Positions 1 to 7,723 of a DNA stretch of 53,540 bases are shown in pieces; within the stretch, counting starts at the first letter, position 1; every line of letters begins with the position of its first letter. The notes under the pieces are model-generated. The model was not told the origin of the DNA. It worked only from the letters and a program-made list of their open reading frames with translations, and did not search any database. A program made the position numbers and the translations under genes. Source of the DNA: Leyella stercorea (GTDB taxonomy: Bacteria; Bacteroidota; Bacteroidia; Bacteroidales; Bacteroidaceae); assembly GCF_021531655.1 (NCBI RefSeq), contig NZ_JADYUF010000024.1, positions 1 through 53,540 of the forward strand, written 5' to 3'.

Positions 1-32
1 GGCTTTCTGGGGGTGACGTTTTGGGCTTCTTT

Positions 33-629
33 TTAGTTTTTCAACTTCTTCAATCTCTCCAAGACTTCCTCCGGAAGCTTAGCCGGCAGATGTTCCTCCG
101 GATCGTAGAGCATTCCGGTGCAGATGCAATACTTGCGACCGGTGCGCTTGAGCACGTCTACATTGATGCAACCCTCGCATCCGCGCCAGAAAGCTTCGTC
201 GTCGGTGAGGTCGGCAAACGTCACGGGATGATAGCCCAACTGGGTGTTCATCGCCATAACGGCAGCTCCGCTGGTGAGCGAGAATATCTTGGCATGCGGC
301 CAACGGGTGCGGGCGAGCGTGAAGGTGAGGTCCTTGATGCGCTTGGCCACACCCAGTCCGCGGAACTTAGGGTCAACGATAAGACCCGAAGTGGTGACAT
401 ACTGCTTGTTGCCCCATGTCTCGATGTAGCTGAATCCTACAAACTCGTCGCCGTAAAGGGCTATCACCGCCTTGGCTTCCTTCATCTTCGTAGCCACATA
501 TTCGTGTGTACGCTTAGCGATACCAGTGCCGCGAACCTTGGCGGCTTTCTCTATGGTATCAAGTATTGTGTCGACATATTTCTCATGTGATGCGTCGGCT
601 ACCATCACTGTTATATCTTCCTTGTTCAT
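33..629 (-). CDS. GNAT N-acyltransferase of the arginine operon (putative N-acylglutamate synthase)
   Basis: A 198-residue GNAT-fold acyltransferase. The acyl-CoA loop is visible as RGLGVA (residues 90-95) after the strand SGLIVDP. The start at 629 (MNKEDITV) is chosen because the longer frame to 689 is translated repeat sequence. The gene follows argR on the same strand. Bacteroides species have the same argR-GNAT pair ahead of argG/argC/argD and build arginine through N-succinylated intermediates, so a role in acylating glutamate is plausible but inferred. Four cysteines (C151, C154, C168, C170) form a CxxC...CxC pattern near the C terminus, unusual for GNATs and possibly metal-binding. The next operon gene lies beyond the window edge; bases 1-32 hold no recognisable gene start. 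Confidence 0.85.
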   Translation of the reverse strand: MNKEDITVMVADASHEKYVDTILDTIEKAAKVRGTGIAKRTHEYVATKMKEAKAVIALYGDEFVGFSYIETWGNKQYVTTSGLIVDPKFRGLGVAKRIKDLTFTLARTRWPHAKIFSLTSGAAVMAMNTQLGYHPVTFADLTDDEAFWRGCEGCINVDVLKRTGRKYCICTGMLYDPEEHLPAKLPEEVLERLKKLKN

Positions 630-640
630 AATCGATTTTA

Positions 641-857
641 TCGAGTTTTGAATTTTGAGTTTTGAATTTTGAATTGTTGCCGTTGGCAATTTTGAATTTT
701 GAGTTTTGAATTTTGAATTATTCGCGGCTTACGCCTGCGATTTTGAATTGATGAATTATGAATTGAGAATTGAAGAATAAGATTCTTGAAATTCAGAATT
801 GAATAATTCACAATGCGCGAAGCGCACCAATTCAAAATTCAACATTCAAAATTCCTA
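641..857. repeat. A+T-rich mini-hairpin repeat array A
   Basis: The gap between argR and the GNAT gene is filled with units of the type TTTTGAATTTTGAG on one side and their complement CAATTCAAAATTC on the other. Short GC hairpins punctuate it: TTGCC-GTT-GGCAA (677-689), the element TCGCGGCTTACGCCTGCGA (722-740) and TGCGC-GAA-GCGCA (814-826). The hairpin stems differ in sequence but share a 5-bp stem and 3-base loop. Five similar arrays occur in this window, all between genes read in the same direction. Confidence 0.85.
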
Positions 858-859
858 AA

Positions 860-1345
860 TCAGAATTCCGCTTCCATTCCCGGCACTATTGTGCTCAGCC
901 CTTTTATCACCTGCTCCTGCGTCACACCCTCCTTAATCACGATGAAAATGGTGTCGTCGCCGGCTATCGTGCCGAGTATTTCGTCAATGTGTCCGTTGTC
1001 AATGTTGTATGCTATCGAACTGGCGTAGCCCGGTCGAGTACGTATCACACCCATATTGCCCGAGAAGTTGATGGAGCGATAGCCCGGAATACGGAGCATT
1101 TCCGATGCCATTCGCGGCGTGGGCACACGCTTGTACATGGTTTCGTTGGGCAGCACATATACATACCTGCCATTCATGCTGGCAGCCTTTGCCACCTTAA
1201 GCTGCTTGAAGTCGCGGCTCAATGTAGCTTGCGTCACGGCAAATCCTTCCTGGGCAAGAGCTGCAAGCACTTCGTCCTGGCTTCCAAGTTCCTTGCTCGA
1301 AATGAGCATCTTCAATGTTTCAATTCTGTCGCTTTTTAACTTCAT
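860..1345 (-). CDS. argR: Arginine repressor ArgR
   Basis: 161 residues, normal for ArgR. The N-terminal winged helix carries the family pattern SQDEVLAAL...VTQATLSRDFKQL (residues 22-49). The C-terminal hexamerisation and arginine-binding domain carries GTIAGDDT (125-132). ArgR is the arginine-dependent repressor of arginine biosynthesis; here it is the first visible gene of the operon that continues into the GNAT acyltransferase after a repeat-filled gap of about 230 bp. A Bacteroidetes-type promoter lies just upstream, overlapped by an inverted repeat resembling ARG boxes, which suggests autoregulation (inference). Confidence 0.96.
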   Translation of the reverse strand: MKLKSDRIETLKMLISSKELGSQDEVLAALAQEGFAVTQATLSRDFKQLKVAKAASMNGRYVYVLPNETMYKRVPTPRMASEMLRIPGYRSINFSGNMGVIRTRPGYASSIAYNIDNGHIDEILGTIAGDDTIFIVIKEGVTQEQVIKGLSTIVPGMEAEF

Positions 1346-1362
1346 ATTTCTTGTATGGATGT

Positions 1363-1415
1363 ATATTTATTCGTTTACGGATACAAAAGTATGTATAATT
1401 GAATAAATATCCAAA
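1363..1415 (-). promoter_or_regulatory. argR promoter with ARG-box-like inverted repeat
   Basis: On the minus strand a -33 TTTG (1412-1415), a 20-bp spacer and a -7 TACTTTTG (1384-1391) match the Bacteroidetes promoter consensus exactly. GAATAAATAT at 1401-1410 lies inside the spacer, and its exact reverse complement ATATTTATTC is at 1363-1372, in the untranslated leader. The half-sites resemble the ArgR operator (TGAATWWWWATTCA type), so this is a candidate autoregulatory operator. The promoter is read directly; the operator role is inferred. Confidence 0.7.
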
Positions 1416-1547
1416 CAATACGACATAAAAATTAAATAAAAAATTACGCTTTGTAAGATAACGGAAGATTTATTGTATATTTATGCAGTATAAGTATACA
1501 TTAAGGAACAGATTGGTGTGGTGAAGAAAGAAATATGGATATGGCAC

Positions 1548-1742
1548 AAAAGAAATATGGCACAACTCTCAGCGAGCTGTGCCATATTCCTATGTTTAAC
1601 TAAAAAATAATTTTCGTAATGAATGAAGACTCTCACGAACCCTCATGGTTACCTGTTAAACAATCGTTCAATTTACCTTAAACCTAATAACTAAAAACCT
1701 AAATCTATTACTACTAACCTAAACAATCTATTAACCTTTTGA
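1548..1742 (-). ncRNA. Small structured RNA gene, copy 1
   Basis: A free-standing transcription unit of about 195 nt with its own promoter and terminator, lying between the ABC transporter gene and argR. The 5' half is A+U-rich, unstructured and punctuated by repeated AGGUU. The 3' half has an 8-bp stem (TGTTTAAC at 1655-1662 with GTTAAACA at 1593-1600) enclosing a 10-bp hairpin (1623-1646) with a GUGA (GNRA) loop, then a terminator hairpin (1554-1588). A second copy lies at 35468-35669. Promoter-to-terminator architecture in Bacteroidales recalls the published Bacteroidales-1 RNA motif; identity with it is a guess. A 16-codon reading frame (1596-1646) starts inside the hairpin. Confidence 0.8.
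1554..1588 (-). terminator. Terminator of small RNA copy 1
   Basis: A 15-bp stem, AATATGGCACARCTC type, with a 5-base loop, followed on the minus strand by TCTTTTG. One G-U pair, otherwise perfect. It ends the small RNA before the argR promoter. Confidence 0.85.
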
Positions 1743-1747
1743 CGATG

Positions 1748-1779
1748 CAAAGGTATGAAGATTTTGCTGTGTACGCAAA
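1748..1779 (-). promoter_or_regulatory. Promoter of small RNA copy 1
   Basis: On the minus strand: TTTG (1776-1779), a spacer of exactly 20 bp, then TACCTTTG (1748-1755), followed by CAT. A perfect match to the Bacteroidetes primary sigma factor consensus. Confidence 0.85.
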
Positions 1780-1847
1780 CAATTCTATCAAAAACATTCA
1801 TTTTCAACTCAAAAACTTGATGTAGAATAAGTCTGTAAGTCGCTAAA

Positions 1848-3494
1848 CTACAGTTGAAGCGTCTGCGTACAGTATTTCAACACAGCCGGTCGGTGGGTGA
1901 TGAATATTACAGTATGGCGATTGTCGTGCATCAGACTCTCGAGCAATCGGCATTCGGTGTCGGCATCGAGAGCTGATGTAGCCTCGTCGAATATCATTAT
2001 CGAGCCCTCGCGAAGCAATGCGCGCGCTATGGCTATGCGCTGTGCCTGACCTTCGGACAATCCCCCACCCTGCTCGCCACACTTGGTGTCGAGTCCTAAG
2101 GGAAACGTCCTGACAAAGTCGGCGCAACTACGGCTTAGCACTTCCCACATTTCCGCCTCCGAAGCATTGGGGTTTCCGAGCAGCAGATTATCGCGTATGG
2201 TGCCACTCATGAGCGTGTTGCCCTGCGGCACATACACAAAGTTACATCGCATCAGGGATGTCAGTTCACGGGTTTCCACCTTATTATATATATATATGTT
2301 GCCGCTGGTGGGGCGCGACAGAGCCAGAAGCATGCGCACAATAGTGGTCTTGCCGGCACCGGTCTCGCCCAATATGGCTGTACACGTGCCTGGAGCAAAG
2401 TCGAACGAGAGGTTGTCGACGACATTGCGCGTGCCGTCCTCGTATCTGTACGTAACGTTCTGAAGCCGCAATCCGCACGGTGCCTGCATACGTTGGGGCT
2501 CGCCCTGCGGTTCAAGAGGTTCTTCGAGCAGTTCGATGAGTCGCTCGGCTGCGGTGAGCACGCCTACAAATGCCGGCGCGAGCTTGGTCAGATTGCGTGC
2601 CGGAGTCTGTATCTTGTTGACCAACTGCAGGAAGGCAGTCATGCCGCCAAACGTCAGCGTGCCTGCCGACATTCGCACGGCAGCCCATAGGAAGGCTACG
2701 AGATAGCCTATGGCGAAACCAAGATTAAGGACGAAATTGGAGAATATGGAGAATATGGTACGCTTCACTACATTGCTGCGCAGCTCCGACTGGGTGCTCT
2801 CAAGGCGCGTCACCATGTCGTCGCCAGCCTCAAGCGTCTTCACCACCATTCGGTGCTGCACCGTCTCTTGCATTGCCGACTGCACATGGCTGTCAGAATC
2901 GCGCACCAGTCGGGTCAGACTGCGCATGCGTCCTACGTATATTCTACTCGCGGCGAGGAACACGGGCATGATTGCCACAAGCAATACGGCAAGCGTATGG
3001 TCCATAACAAACATGCAGGCGAATGCACCTACAAACATAAGTATGACGGAGAGCGTGTTGGAAAGGGTCTCCGTGAGGAACGTAACTACCGTGGTCACGT
3101 CAATTTCGAGTCGGTTGAGCACGTCGCCCGAGTGATGCCGCTCCCTACTATGCCACTCTGCTTGCAGTATATGGGCAAGCATGCGCTGCTGCATACGGTT
3201 CTGCGCACGTACGCCGAGGATGTTGCGCACCCACACTCCGGCTATGCTCACGCCGAAATTGGCAAGTATGATGAATCCCATCAGCGCCACCGCCCAATAT
3301 ATCGAGTCGTGCTCGCTGCCCGAGGCTATGTCGATGGCATGCTTCACTGCCCATACCTGAGCCAAACTCAACACCACATCTGCCACACCCAACAACGCAT
3401 TGAGCACCGACTGCAGACGATTGCCACGCAATTCGTGCCACAGCCAACGCACTATAAGGAGTGCCGGATACTTCGTTTTGGGAATTTTGAACAT
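1848..3494 (-). CDS. ABC exporter, fused membrane and ATPase domains
   Basis: 548 residues: an N-terminal six-helix exporter domain (about 1-320) and a C-terminal ATPase. Walker A GETGAGKTT (376-384), Q-loop VPQ near 422-424, signature LSEGQ (479-483), Walker B IMIFDE (499-504) and the H-loop histidine 534 are all intact, so the protein should be active as a homodimer or with a partner half-transporter. Substrate unknown; the lipid A exporter (MsbA)-like layout fits many substrates. Unusually, the first codons (MFKIPK) are written in repeat sequence: the array upstream runs into the start of the gene. It follows nadK on the same strand. Confidence 0.9.
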   Translation of the reverse strand: MFKIPKTKYPALLIVRWLWHELRGNRLQSVLNALLGVADVVLSLAQVWAVKHAIDIASGSEHDSIYWAVALMGFIILANFGVSIAGVWVRNILGVRAQNRMQQRMLAHILQAEWHSRERHHSGDVLNRLEIDVTTVVTFLTETLSNTLSVILMFVGAFACMFVMDHTLAVLLVAIMPVFLAASRIYVGRMRSLTRLVRDSDSHVQSAMQETVQHRMVVKTLEAGDDMVTRLESTQSELRSNVVKRTIFSIFSNFVLNLGFAIGYLVAFLWAAVRMSAGTLTFGGMTAFLQLVNKIQTPARNLTKLAPAFVGVLTAAERLIELLEEPLEPQGEPQRMQAPCGLRLQNVTYRYEDGTRNVVDNLSFDFAPGTCTAILGETGAGKTTIVRMLLALSRPTSGNIYIYNKVETRELTSLMRCNFVYVPQGNTLMSGTIRDNLLLGNPNASEAEMWEVLSRSCADFVRTFPLGLDTKCGEQGGGLSEGQAQRIAIARALLREGSIMIFDEATSALDADTECRLLESLMHDNRHTVIFITHRPAVLKYCTQTLQL

Positions 3495-3817
3495 TCGGAA
3501 TTTTGAATTTTGGGTTTTGAGTTTTGAATTGTTCCTAACGGAATTTTGAATTTTGAGTTTTGAATTTGGAATTATTCCTTTCGGAATTTTGAATTTTGAG
3601 TTTTGAATTTTGAATTATTCTCGGCTGACGCCTGCGATTTTGAATTGATGAATTATGAATTTTGAATTGTTTGTTTTAAATTTGAGAATTGTGAACTATG
3701 CAATTCAAAATTGAATAATTCCTAATCGCCAAAGGCGACAAACTCCTAACTCAAAACTCAAAATTCAAAAATGCCATAGGCACCAATTCAAAATTCAAAA
3801 CTCAAAATTCAAAATTC
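3495..3817. repeat. A+T-rich mini-hairpin repeat array B
   Basis: The 323-bp gap between nadK and the ABC exporter is filled by the same repeat type as array A. Hairpins visible include TTCC-TAAC-GGAA and TTCC-TTTC-GGAA near 3533-3588, the CTCGGCTTACGCCTGCGA element near 3621, CGCC-AAA-GGCG near 3728 and TGCC-ATA-GGCA near 3773. The array is roughly mirror-symmetric: TTTTGAATT units on the left, CAAAATTC units on the right. No gene is seen in it. Confidence 0.85.
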
Positions 3818-4705
3818 TCATCTCTTATCCGCTCCCCACATCATCTTTTCGCGTAGCGACGAGAAGTAGCGCAGACCGTTGGGCTTTACTATGCGTGTTA
3901 CGAACGGGGCGCGACTTATGGTTACTGCCGAACCCTCGTGCATCGTATAGCTGCGGCCGTCGATAGCTATAAGATAGTTGTGCGAACGCGATTCCACCTC
4001 CAGACGCACCACACTCTTGTCGCTGATTACAATAGGACGTATGTTGAGACTGTGCGGAGCTACGGGCGTGAGGCACAGCGTGCGGGTCTGCGGCACTATT
4101 ATCGGACCGCCGTTTGACAGCGAATAGGCTGTCGAACCGGTAGGAGTGCTCACTATCAGACCATCCGCCTGATACGTAACCAGATAACTCTCGTCGATGC
4201 TTGTACGAATACTGATCATCGAAGCCACGTCGCGCTTGAGCACGGCAATGTCGTTGAGAGCATAATGACAGCCCTCAAAGCCGCCGCCTTCGGTGACTAC
4301 CTGTATGGCGGTGTGCTCCTCAATGGCGTAGTTTCCGGCTATGATGGTGGCAAGCGCAGCCTCAACCTCAGCCGGCAACACGTCAGCAAGGAATCCTAAC
4401 CTACCCATATTCACGCCAATGATGGGTATCTGCTTGGTGCCTACACGCACCGCTGCCTTGAGGAACGTGCCGTCGCCACCCATCGAAATGACAAAGTCGG
4501 CATCGAAGTCGTCGCCGTCGAACACGTCGACACCAGTCAGGTCAAGCATGTGCTCGGACGTAAGGAAGTCGTAAAACTCACGGTCGAACATCACACGCTC
4601 ACCGCGCGACTTCAGAAAAGACAGCACACGCAAGAGCGAAGTCGACTTGCGCGGCTGGAACGAGTTGCCGAATATTGCGAATGTCAGAGGCTTGTCTGTC
4701 ATCAT
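3818..4705 (-). CDS. nadK: NAD kinase
   Basis: 295 residues. The catalytic GGDG motif (76-79, in MGGDGTFL) and the NMGRLGFL substrate loop (99-106) are diagnostic of the NAD kinase family, which makes NADP from NAD and ATP. Two adjacent start codons (4705 and 4702) are possible. A -7 element TACTTTTG lies upstream on the minus strand (4746-4753). The gene is divergent from the lipid A acyltransferase operon and followed by the ABC exporter after a repeat array. Confidence 0.97.
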   Translation of the reverse strand: MMTDKPLTFAIFGNSFQPRKSTSLLRVLSFLKSRGERVMFDREFYDFLTSEHMLDLTGVDVFDGDDFDADFVISMGGDGTFLKAAVRVGTKQIPIIGVNMGRLGFLADVLPAEVEAALATIIAGNYAIEEHTAIQVVTEGGGFEGCHYALNDIAVLKRDVASMISIRTSIDESYLVTYQADGLIVSTPTGSTAYSLSNGGPIIVPQTRTLCLTPVAPHSLNIRPIVISDKSVVRLEVESRSHNYLIAIDGRSYTMHEGSAVTISRAPFVTRIVKPNGLRYFSSLREKMMWGADKR

Positions 4706-4745
4706 ATAAATATATATTTTTATTCGTTTTGCTATTTGAAAGTTA

Positions 4746-4753
4746 CAAAAGTA
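4746..4753 (-). promoter_or_regulatory. Probable nadK promoter (-7 element)
   Basis: TACTTTTG on the minus strand, 41 bp before the nadK start. The -33 position shows only TTTC with an 18-bp spacer, so this is a weaker match than others in the window. Confidence 0.5.
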
Positions 4754-4826
4754 ATGAAAAAATCGCGTATCGAAAGGCTTGTTTTGTAATAAAAACGTAA
4801 CAAATCGAACTTTTAGAGCTATTTAA

Positions 4827-4858
4827 TTTCATTCTTTCACGCATTTTACTTAACTTTG
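4827..4858 (+). promoter_or_regulatory. Promoter of the surface-glycan operon
   Basis: TTTC (4827-4830), a 20-bp spacer and TAACTTTG (4851-4858). The -7 element overlaps a possible TTG start at 4856, which rules that start out and points to ATG at 4883. Confidence 0.7.
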
Positions 4859-4882
4859 TCTGACTCACACAACAAAACACAT

Positions 4883-5782
4883 ATGCAATACAGTAAAAAG
4901 CATTACTTCTTATTTTTCATTATCAAGGTATTGTCATACATCCCGTTCTGGGCTCTTTATGTAATATCCGACATAATGTACTATCCACTATACTATATCA
5001 TCAGATATCGTAGAAAGATAGTACGCAAGAATCTGACCGAATCTTTTCCCGAGAAAAACCTTCACGAAATAGTATCTATAGAGAAAAAGTTCTACCACTT
5101 CTTTATGGACATGGTTCTCGAAAGCGGAAAACTTGCCACTATCTCACCCGACGAAATAATGAAGCGAATGAAGTTCTCCAACATCAAGATGACAAACGAC
5201 TTGCTGGACCAAGGCAAGTCGGTCGACTACTTCATGGGGCATTACTGCAACTGGGAGTGGATGACCTCTATCGGACTATGGATTAAAGACGATGTGGTGT
5301 GTGCCCAGGTTTACCACAAACTCATCAATCCTACGTTCGACGAAATCATAAAGCAGATGCGCGAACGTATGGGCAATATATGTGTGGAGATGCGCGAGAC
5401 GGCTCGCTTTGTGGCTAATATGGCATCGCAAAACAAGCCTTGTATGGTGGCTCTCATTGCCGACCAGTCGCCCAAGAGGAGACAAATCAAGCACTACGTC
5501 AAGTTCCTGAACCATACCGTCCCGGTATTGGTCGGTCCGGAAAAGATAGCCAAGCACTTCGGCCATATACCCGTCTTTGTCAACGCACGAAGAGTGAAGC
5601 GAGGCTATTACGAGTGCGTCTTCACGCCGCTGCACGACAATCCGTCGTCGCTTCCCGACTACGAATTGTCCGACATATACTTCAAACACCTTGAAGACGA
5701 GATACGCCGACAGCCGGAATGCTATCTGTGGACACACAACCGATTCAAATACGCAGAATACTACGAACACCAAAACAAATAA
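4883..5782 (+). CDS. Lipid A biosynthesis (LpxL/HtrB-type) acyltransferase
   Basis: 299 residues with one N-terminal membrane segment (about 8-42) and the HTRB/LpxL acyltransferase motif HYCNWE (120-125), where His120 and Glu125 form the catalytic pair; ADQSP (193-197) is a second conserved block. The family transfers a fatty acyl chain onto Kdo-lipid A or a related lipid at the inner face of the cytoplasmic membrane. First gene of a five-gene operon (gaps 12-21 bp) whose other members are sugar and sugar-phosphate transferases, so lipid anchor and surface glycan genes are transcribed together. The start follows from the promoter position. Confidence 0.88.
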   Translation: MQYSKKHYFLFFIIKVLSYIPFWALYVISDIMYYPLYYIIRYRRKIVRKNLTESFPEKNLHEIVSIEKKFYHFFMDMVLESGKLATISPDEIMKRMKFSNIKMTNDLLDQGKSVDYFMGHYCNWEWMTSIGLWIKDDVVCAQVYHKLINPTFDEIIKQMRERMGNICVEMRETARFVANMASQNKPCMVALIADQSPKRRQIKHYVKFLNHTVPVLVGPEKIAKHFGHIPVFVNARRVKRGYYECVFTPLHDNPSSLPDYELSDIYFKHLEDEIRRQPECYLWTHNRFKYAEYYEHQNK

Positions 5783-5794
5783 AAAAAGAATTAT

Positions 5795-6787
5795 ATGGAT
5801 ATTGATTTTGTGGTTACTTGGGTCAACATGGACGACCCTGAATGGCAGAATGAATTCGCAAAATACTCAGGCAACAGCAACAATACCAAGAACGGAGTGT
5901 CCAAAGCACGCTTCCGCGACTACGGATTCTTGAAGTATTGGTTTCGCGGTATAGAGAAGTTTGCGCCTTGGGTGCGCAAGATTCATTTCGTCACAAGCGG
6001 TCAGAAACCCGAATGGCTCGACGAGAACAATCCCAAAATCCACCTCGTCAATCATAAGGATTTCATCCCAGCCGAATTCCTGCCTACATACAACTCTGTA
6101 GTTATCGAACGCTATATGTACAGAATTCCTGGGCTGTCCGACCATTTCGTCTACTTCAACGACGACTTCTACATCATAAACCATATCACCCCAGAACGCT
6201 TCTTCAAGAACGGTCTGCCCTGCGACATTGCCGTGTTCGACTACAACCCGGCTTGGTCGCAATGGTATGTACGTATCAAGAACAACATAAAGATTATCAA
6301 CCGCCACTTCAACAAGAAGGAAGTGATGGAGCGATGGCACGACAAGTGGTTTGACAAGAGCTACGGTTCGAAGGCACGCTGGAACTATCTGCTGCGCTTC
6401 TACAACAAGTTCATCACACTGCGTGTTCCGCACAACGCTCAGCCTTATCTCAAAAAGACATTCGAAGAGGTTTGGGCTGCAGCCGGAAAGGAACTCACCG
6501 AAACCTCGTCAAACCGCTTCCGAGCACTGACCGACTACACTCCCGAACTGTTCCGCATCTGGCAGATATGCAATGGCGACTTCGAGCCATACAACACATA
6601 CAAGGACACCAAGATGTTCCCGTTGATGATAAAGTCGAAGAAGGCCATCAAGGCTATATACGAGCAGTCGTACTCGCTCATCTGCCTTAACGATAACGTT
6701 CACATACGCAACTATGACGAGGTGATGCACAACCTTAATGAGGCATTTCAAAGCATACTGCCGGAGAAATCAAGTTTCGAACTTTAA
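5795..6787 (+). CDS. Stealth-family sugar phosphotransferase 1
   Basis: 330 residues. Conserved region 1 is seen as IDFVVTWVNMDDPEW (3-17) and region 2 as the stretch from FRDYGFLKYWFRGI through PWVRKIHFVTSGQKPEWL to the acidic YFNDDFYI. PHNAQPY is the third conserved block. Stealth proteins transfer hexose-1-phosphate from a nucleotide sugar, making phosphodiester-linked polysaccharides; animal GNPTAB shares the fold. The acceptor is unknown. It lies 12 bp after the acyltransferase gene, and a paralogue follows at 8525-9454. Acting on a capsule- or LPS-like glycan is inferred from context. Confidence 0.9.
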   Translation: MDIDFVVTWVNMDDPEWQNEFAKYSGNSNNTKNGVSKARFRDYGFLKYWFRGIEKFAPWVRKIHFVTSGQKPEWLDENNPKIHLVNHKDFIPAEFLPTYNSVVIERYMYRIPGLSDHFVYFNDDFYIINHITPERFFKNGLPCDIAVFDYNPAWSQWYVRIKNNIKIINRHFNKKEVMERWHDKWFDKSYGSKARWNYLLRFYNKFITLRVPHNAQPYLKKTFEEVWAAAGKELTETSSNRFRALTDYTPELFRIWQICNGDFEPYNTYKDTKMFPLMIKSKKAIKAIYEQSYSLICLNDNVHIRNYDEVMHNLNEAFQSILPEKSSFEL

Positions 6788-6808
6788 CGAGTCTTTCAAC
6801 CTTAATCT

Positions 6809-7711
6809 ATGCATAAAGTATTAGCTGAAATCATAGCAGGAGTAATCCCGCACAAGATGACACGCAATCAGTGGCGTGGTATTCTGCGTTTCGGCGTGTT
6901 CAACGCCATAAAGCTAAACATCGACATACGCCGAAACCATACCACACCGGAGCATCATCTGGCTGTCTGCGCCATTGCCAAGAACGAGGGCCCGTACTTC
7001 AAGGAATGGGTGGAATGGCATCTGTCGCAAGGCGTAGACAAGTTCTACGTCTACGACAACGAGAGCACCGACGGCACAAAACAGATTCTCGAACCTTACA
7101 TCAAGCAGGGTATTGTCGAGTATATCGACTGGCCTGGCTACCGACGACAGCTTGCCGCCTACGACGACTGCCTCAAACGCCACCGCTTCGACACCCGATG
7201 GATAGCATTCATCGACCTCGACGAGTTTATAGTCCCAATCAAGGATGCCTCCATACGCGACTTTCTAAAACGATTCGAGCAATTTCCAGCCGTCGAAATC
7301 AACTGGCTTGTATATGGCAGCGGAGGCAACAAAACGAAATCGTCGGAGCCTGTCATGAAGCGGTTCCGCTTCCACTCACAACCCGACCATTACCTCAACC
7401 GACACGTCAAGAGCATTGTCAACCCCCGAATGGTGTACACAATGATTGGCTGTCATGAAGTGGCGCGAATCAAAGGGAAGGCTGCCGACTCGCATGGCAA
7501 CCCCATCACCCGTAACTTCAGACAACGAACACCGCAGCAAGACATTATACGCATCAACCATTATGCCGTAAGGTCGCTCGAAGAGTTCCGCGAAAAGCAG
7601 ATGAGAGGACGTGCAAGCGGCACCCAGACTTCTGTGCCCATGGAGTATTTCAACCAATACGACCTTAACGATATTGAGGAACCGGCTCCCAATATCAGTA
7701 AAAACATATAA
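6809..7711 (+). CDS. Family 92-like glycosyltransferase
   Basis: 300 residues. The stretch CAIAKNEGPYFKEWVEWH (54-71), then YVYDNESTDGT and FIDLDEF (134-140, with the metal-binding DLD at 136-138), is the pattern of the GT92/DUF23 and related GT-A glycosyltransferases. A later PHYL/NRHVKS region with conserved His is also typical. Substrate unknown. Third gene of the operon, 21 bp after the first Stealth gene, so it probably adds a sugar to the same glycan. Confidence 0.85.
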   Translation: MHKVLAEIIAGVIPHKMTRNQWRGILRFGVFNAIKLNIDIRRNHTTPEHHLAVCAIAKNEGPYFKEWVEWHLSQGVDKFYVYDNESTDGTKQILEPYIKQGIVEYIDWPGYRRQLAAYDDCLKRHRFDTRWIAFIDLDEFIVPIKDASIRDFLKRFEQFPAVEINWLVYGSGGNKTKSSEPVMKRFRFHSQPDHYLNRHVKSIVNPRMVYTMIGCHEVARIKGKAADSHGNPITRNFRQRTPQQDIIRINHYAVRSLEEFREKQMRGRASGTQTSVPMEYFNQYDLNDIEEPAPNISKNI

Positions 7712-7723
7712 TATACGTATATT

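Noticed and set aside
4856..4882. TTG start for the lipid A acyltransferase
   Set aside because: It overlaps the -7 promoter element TAACTTTG, so it would not be in the mRNA.
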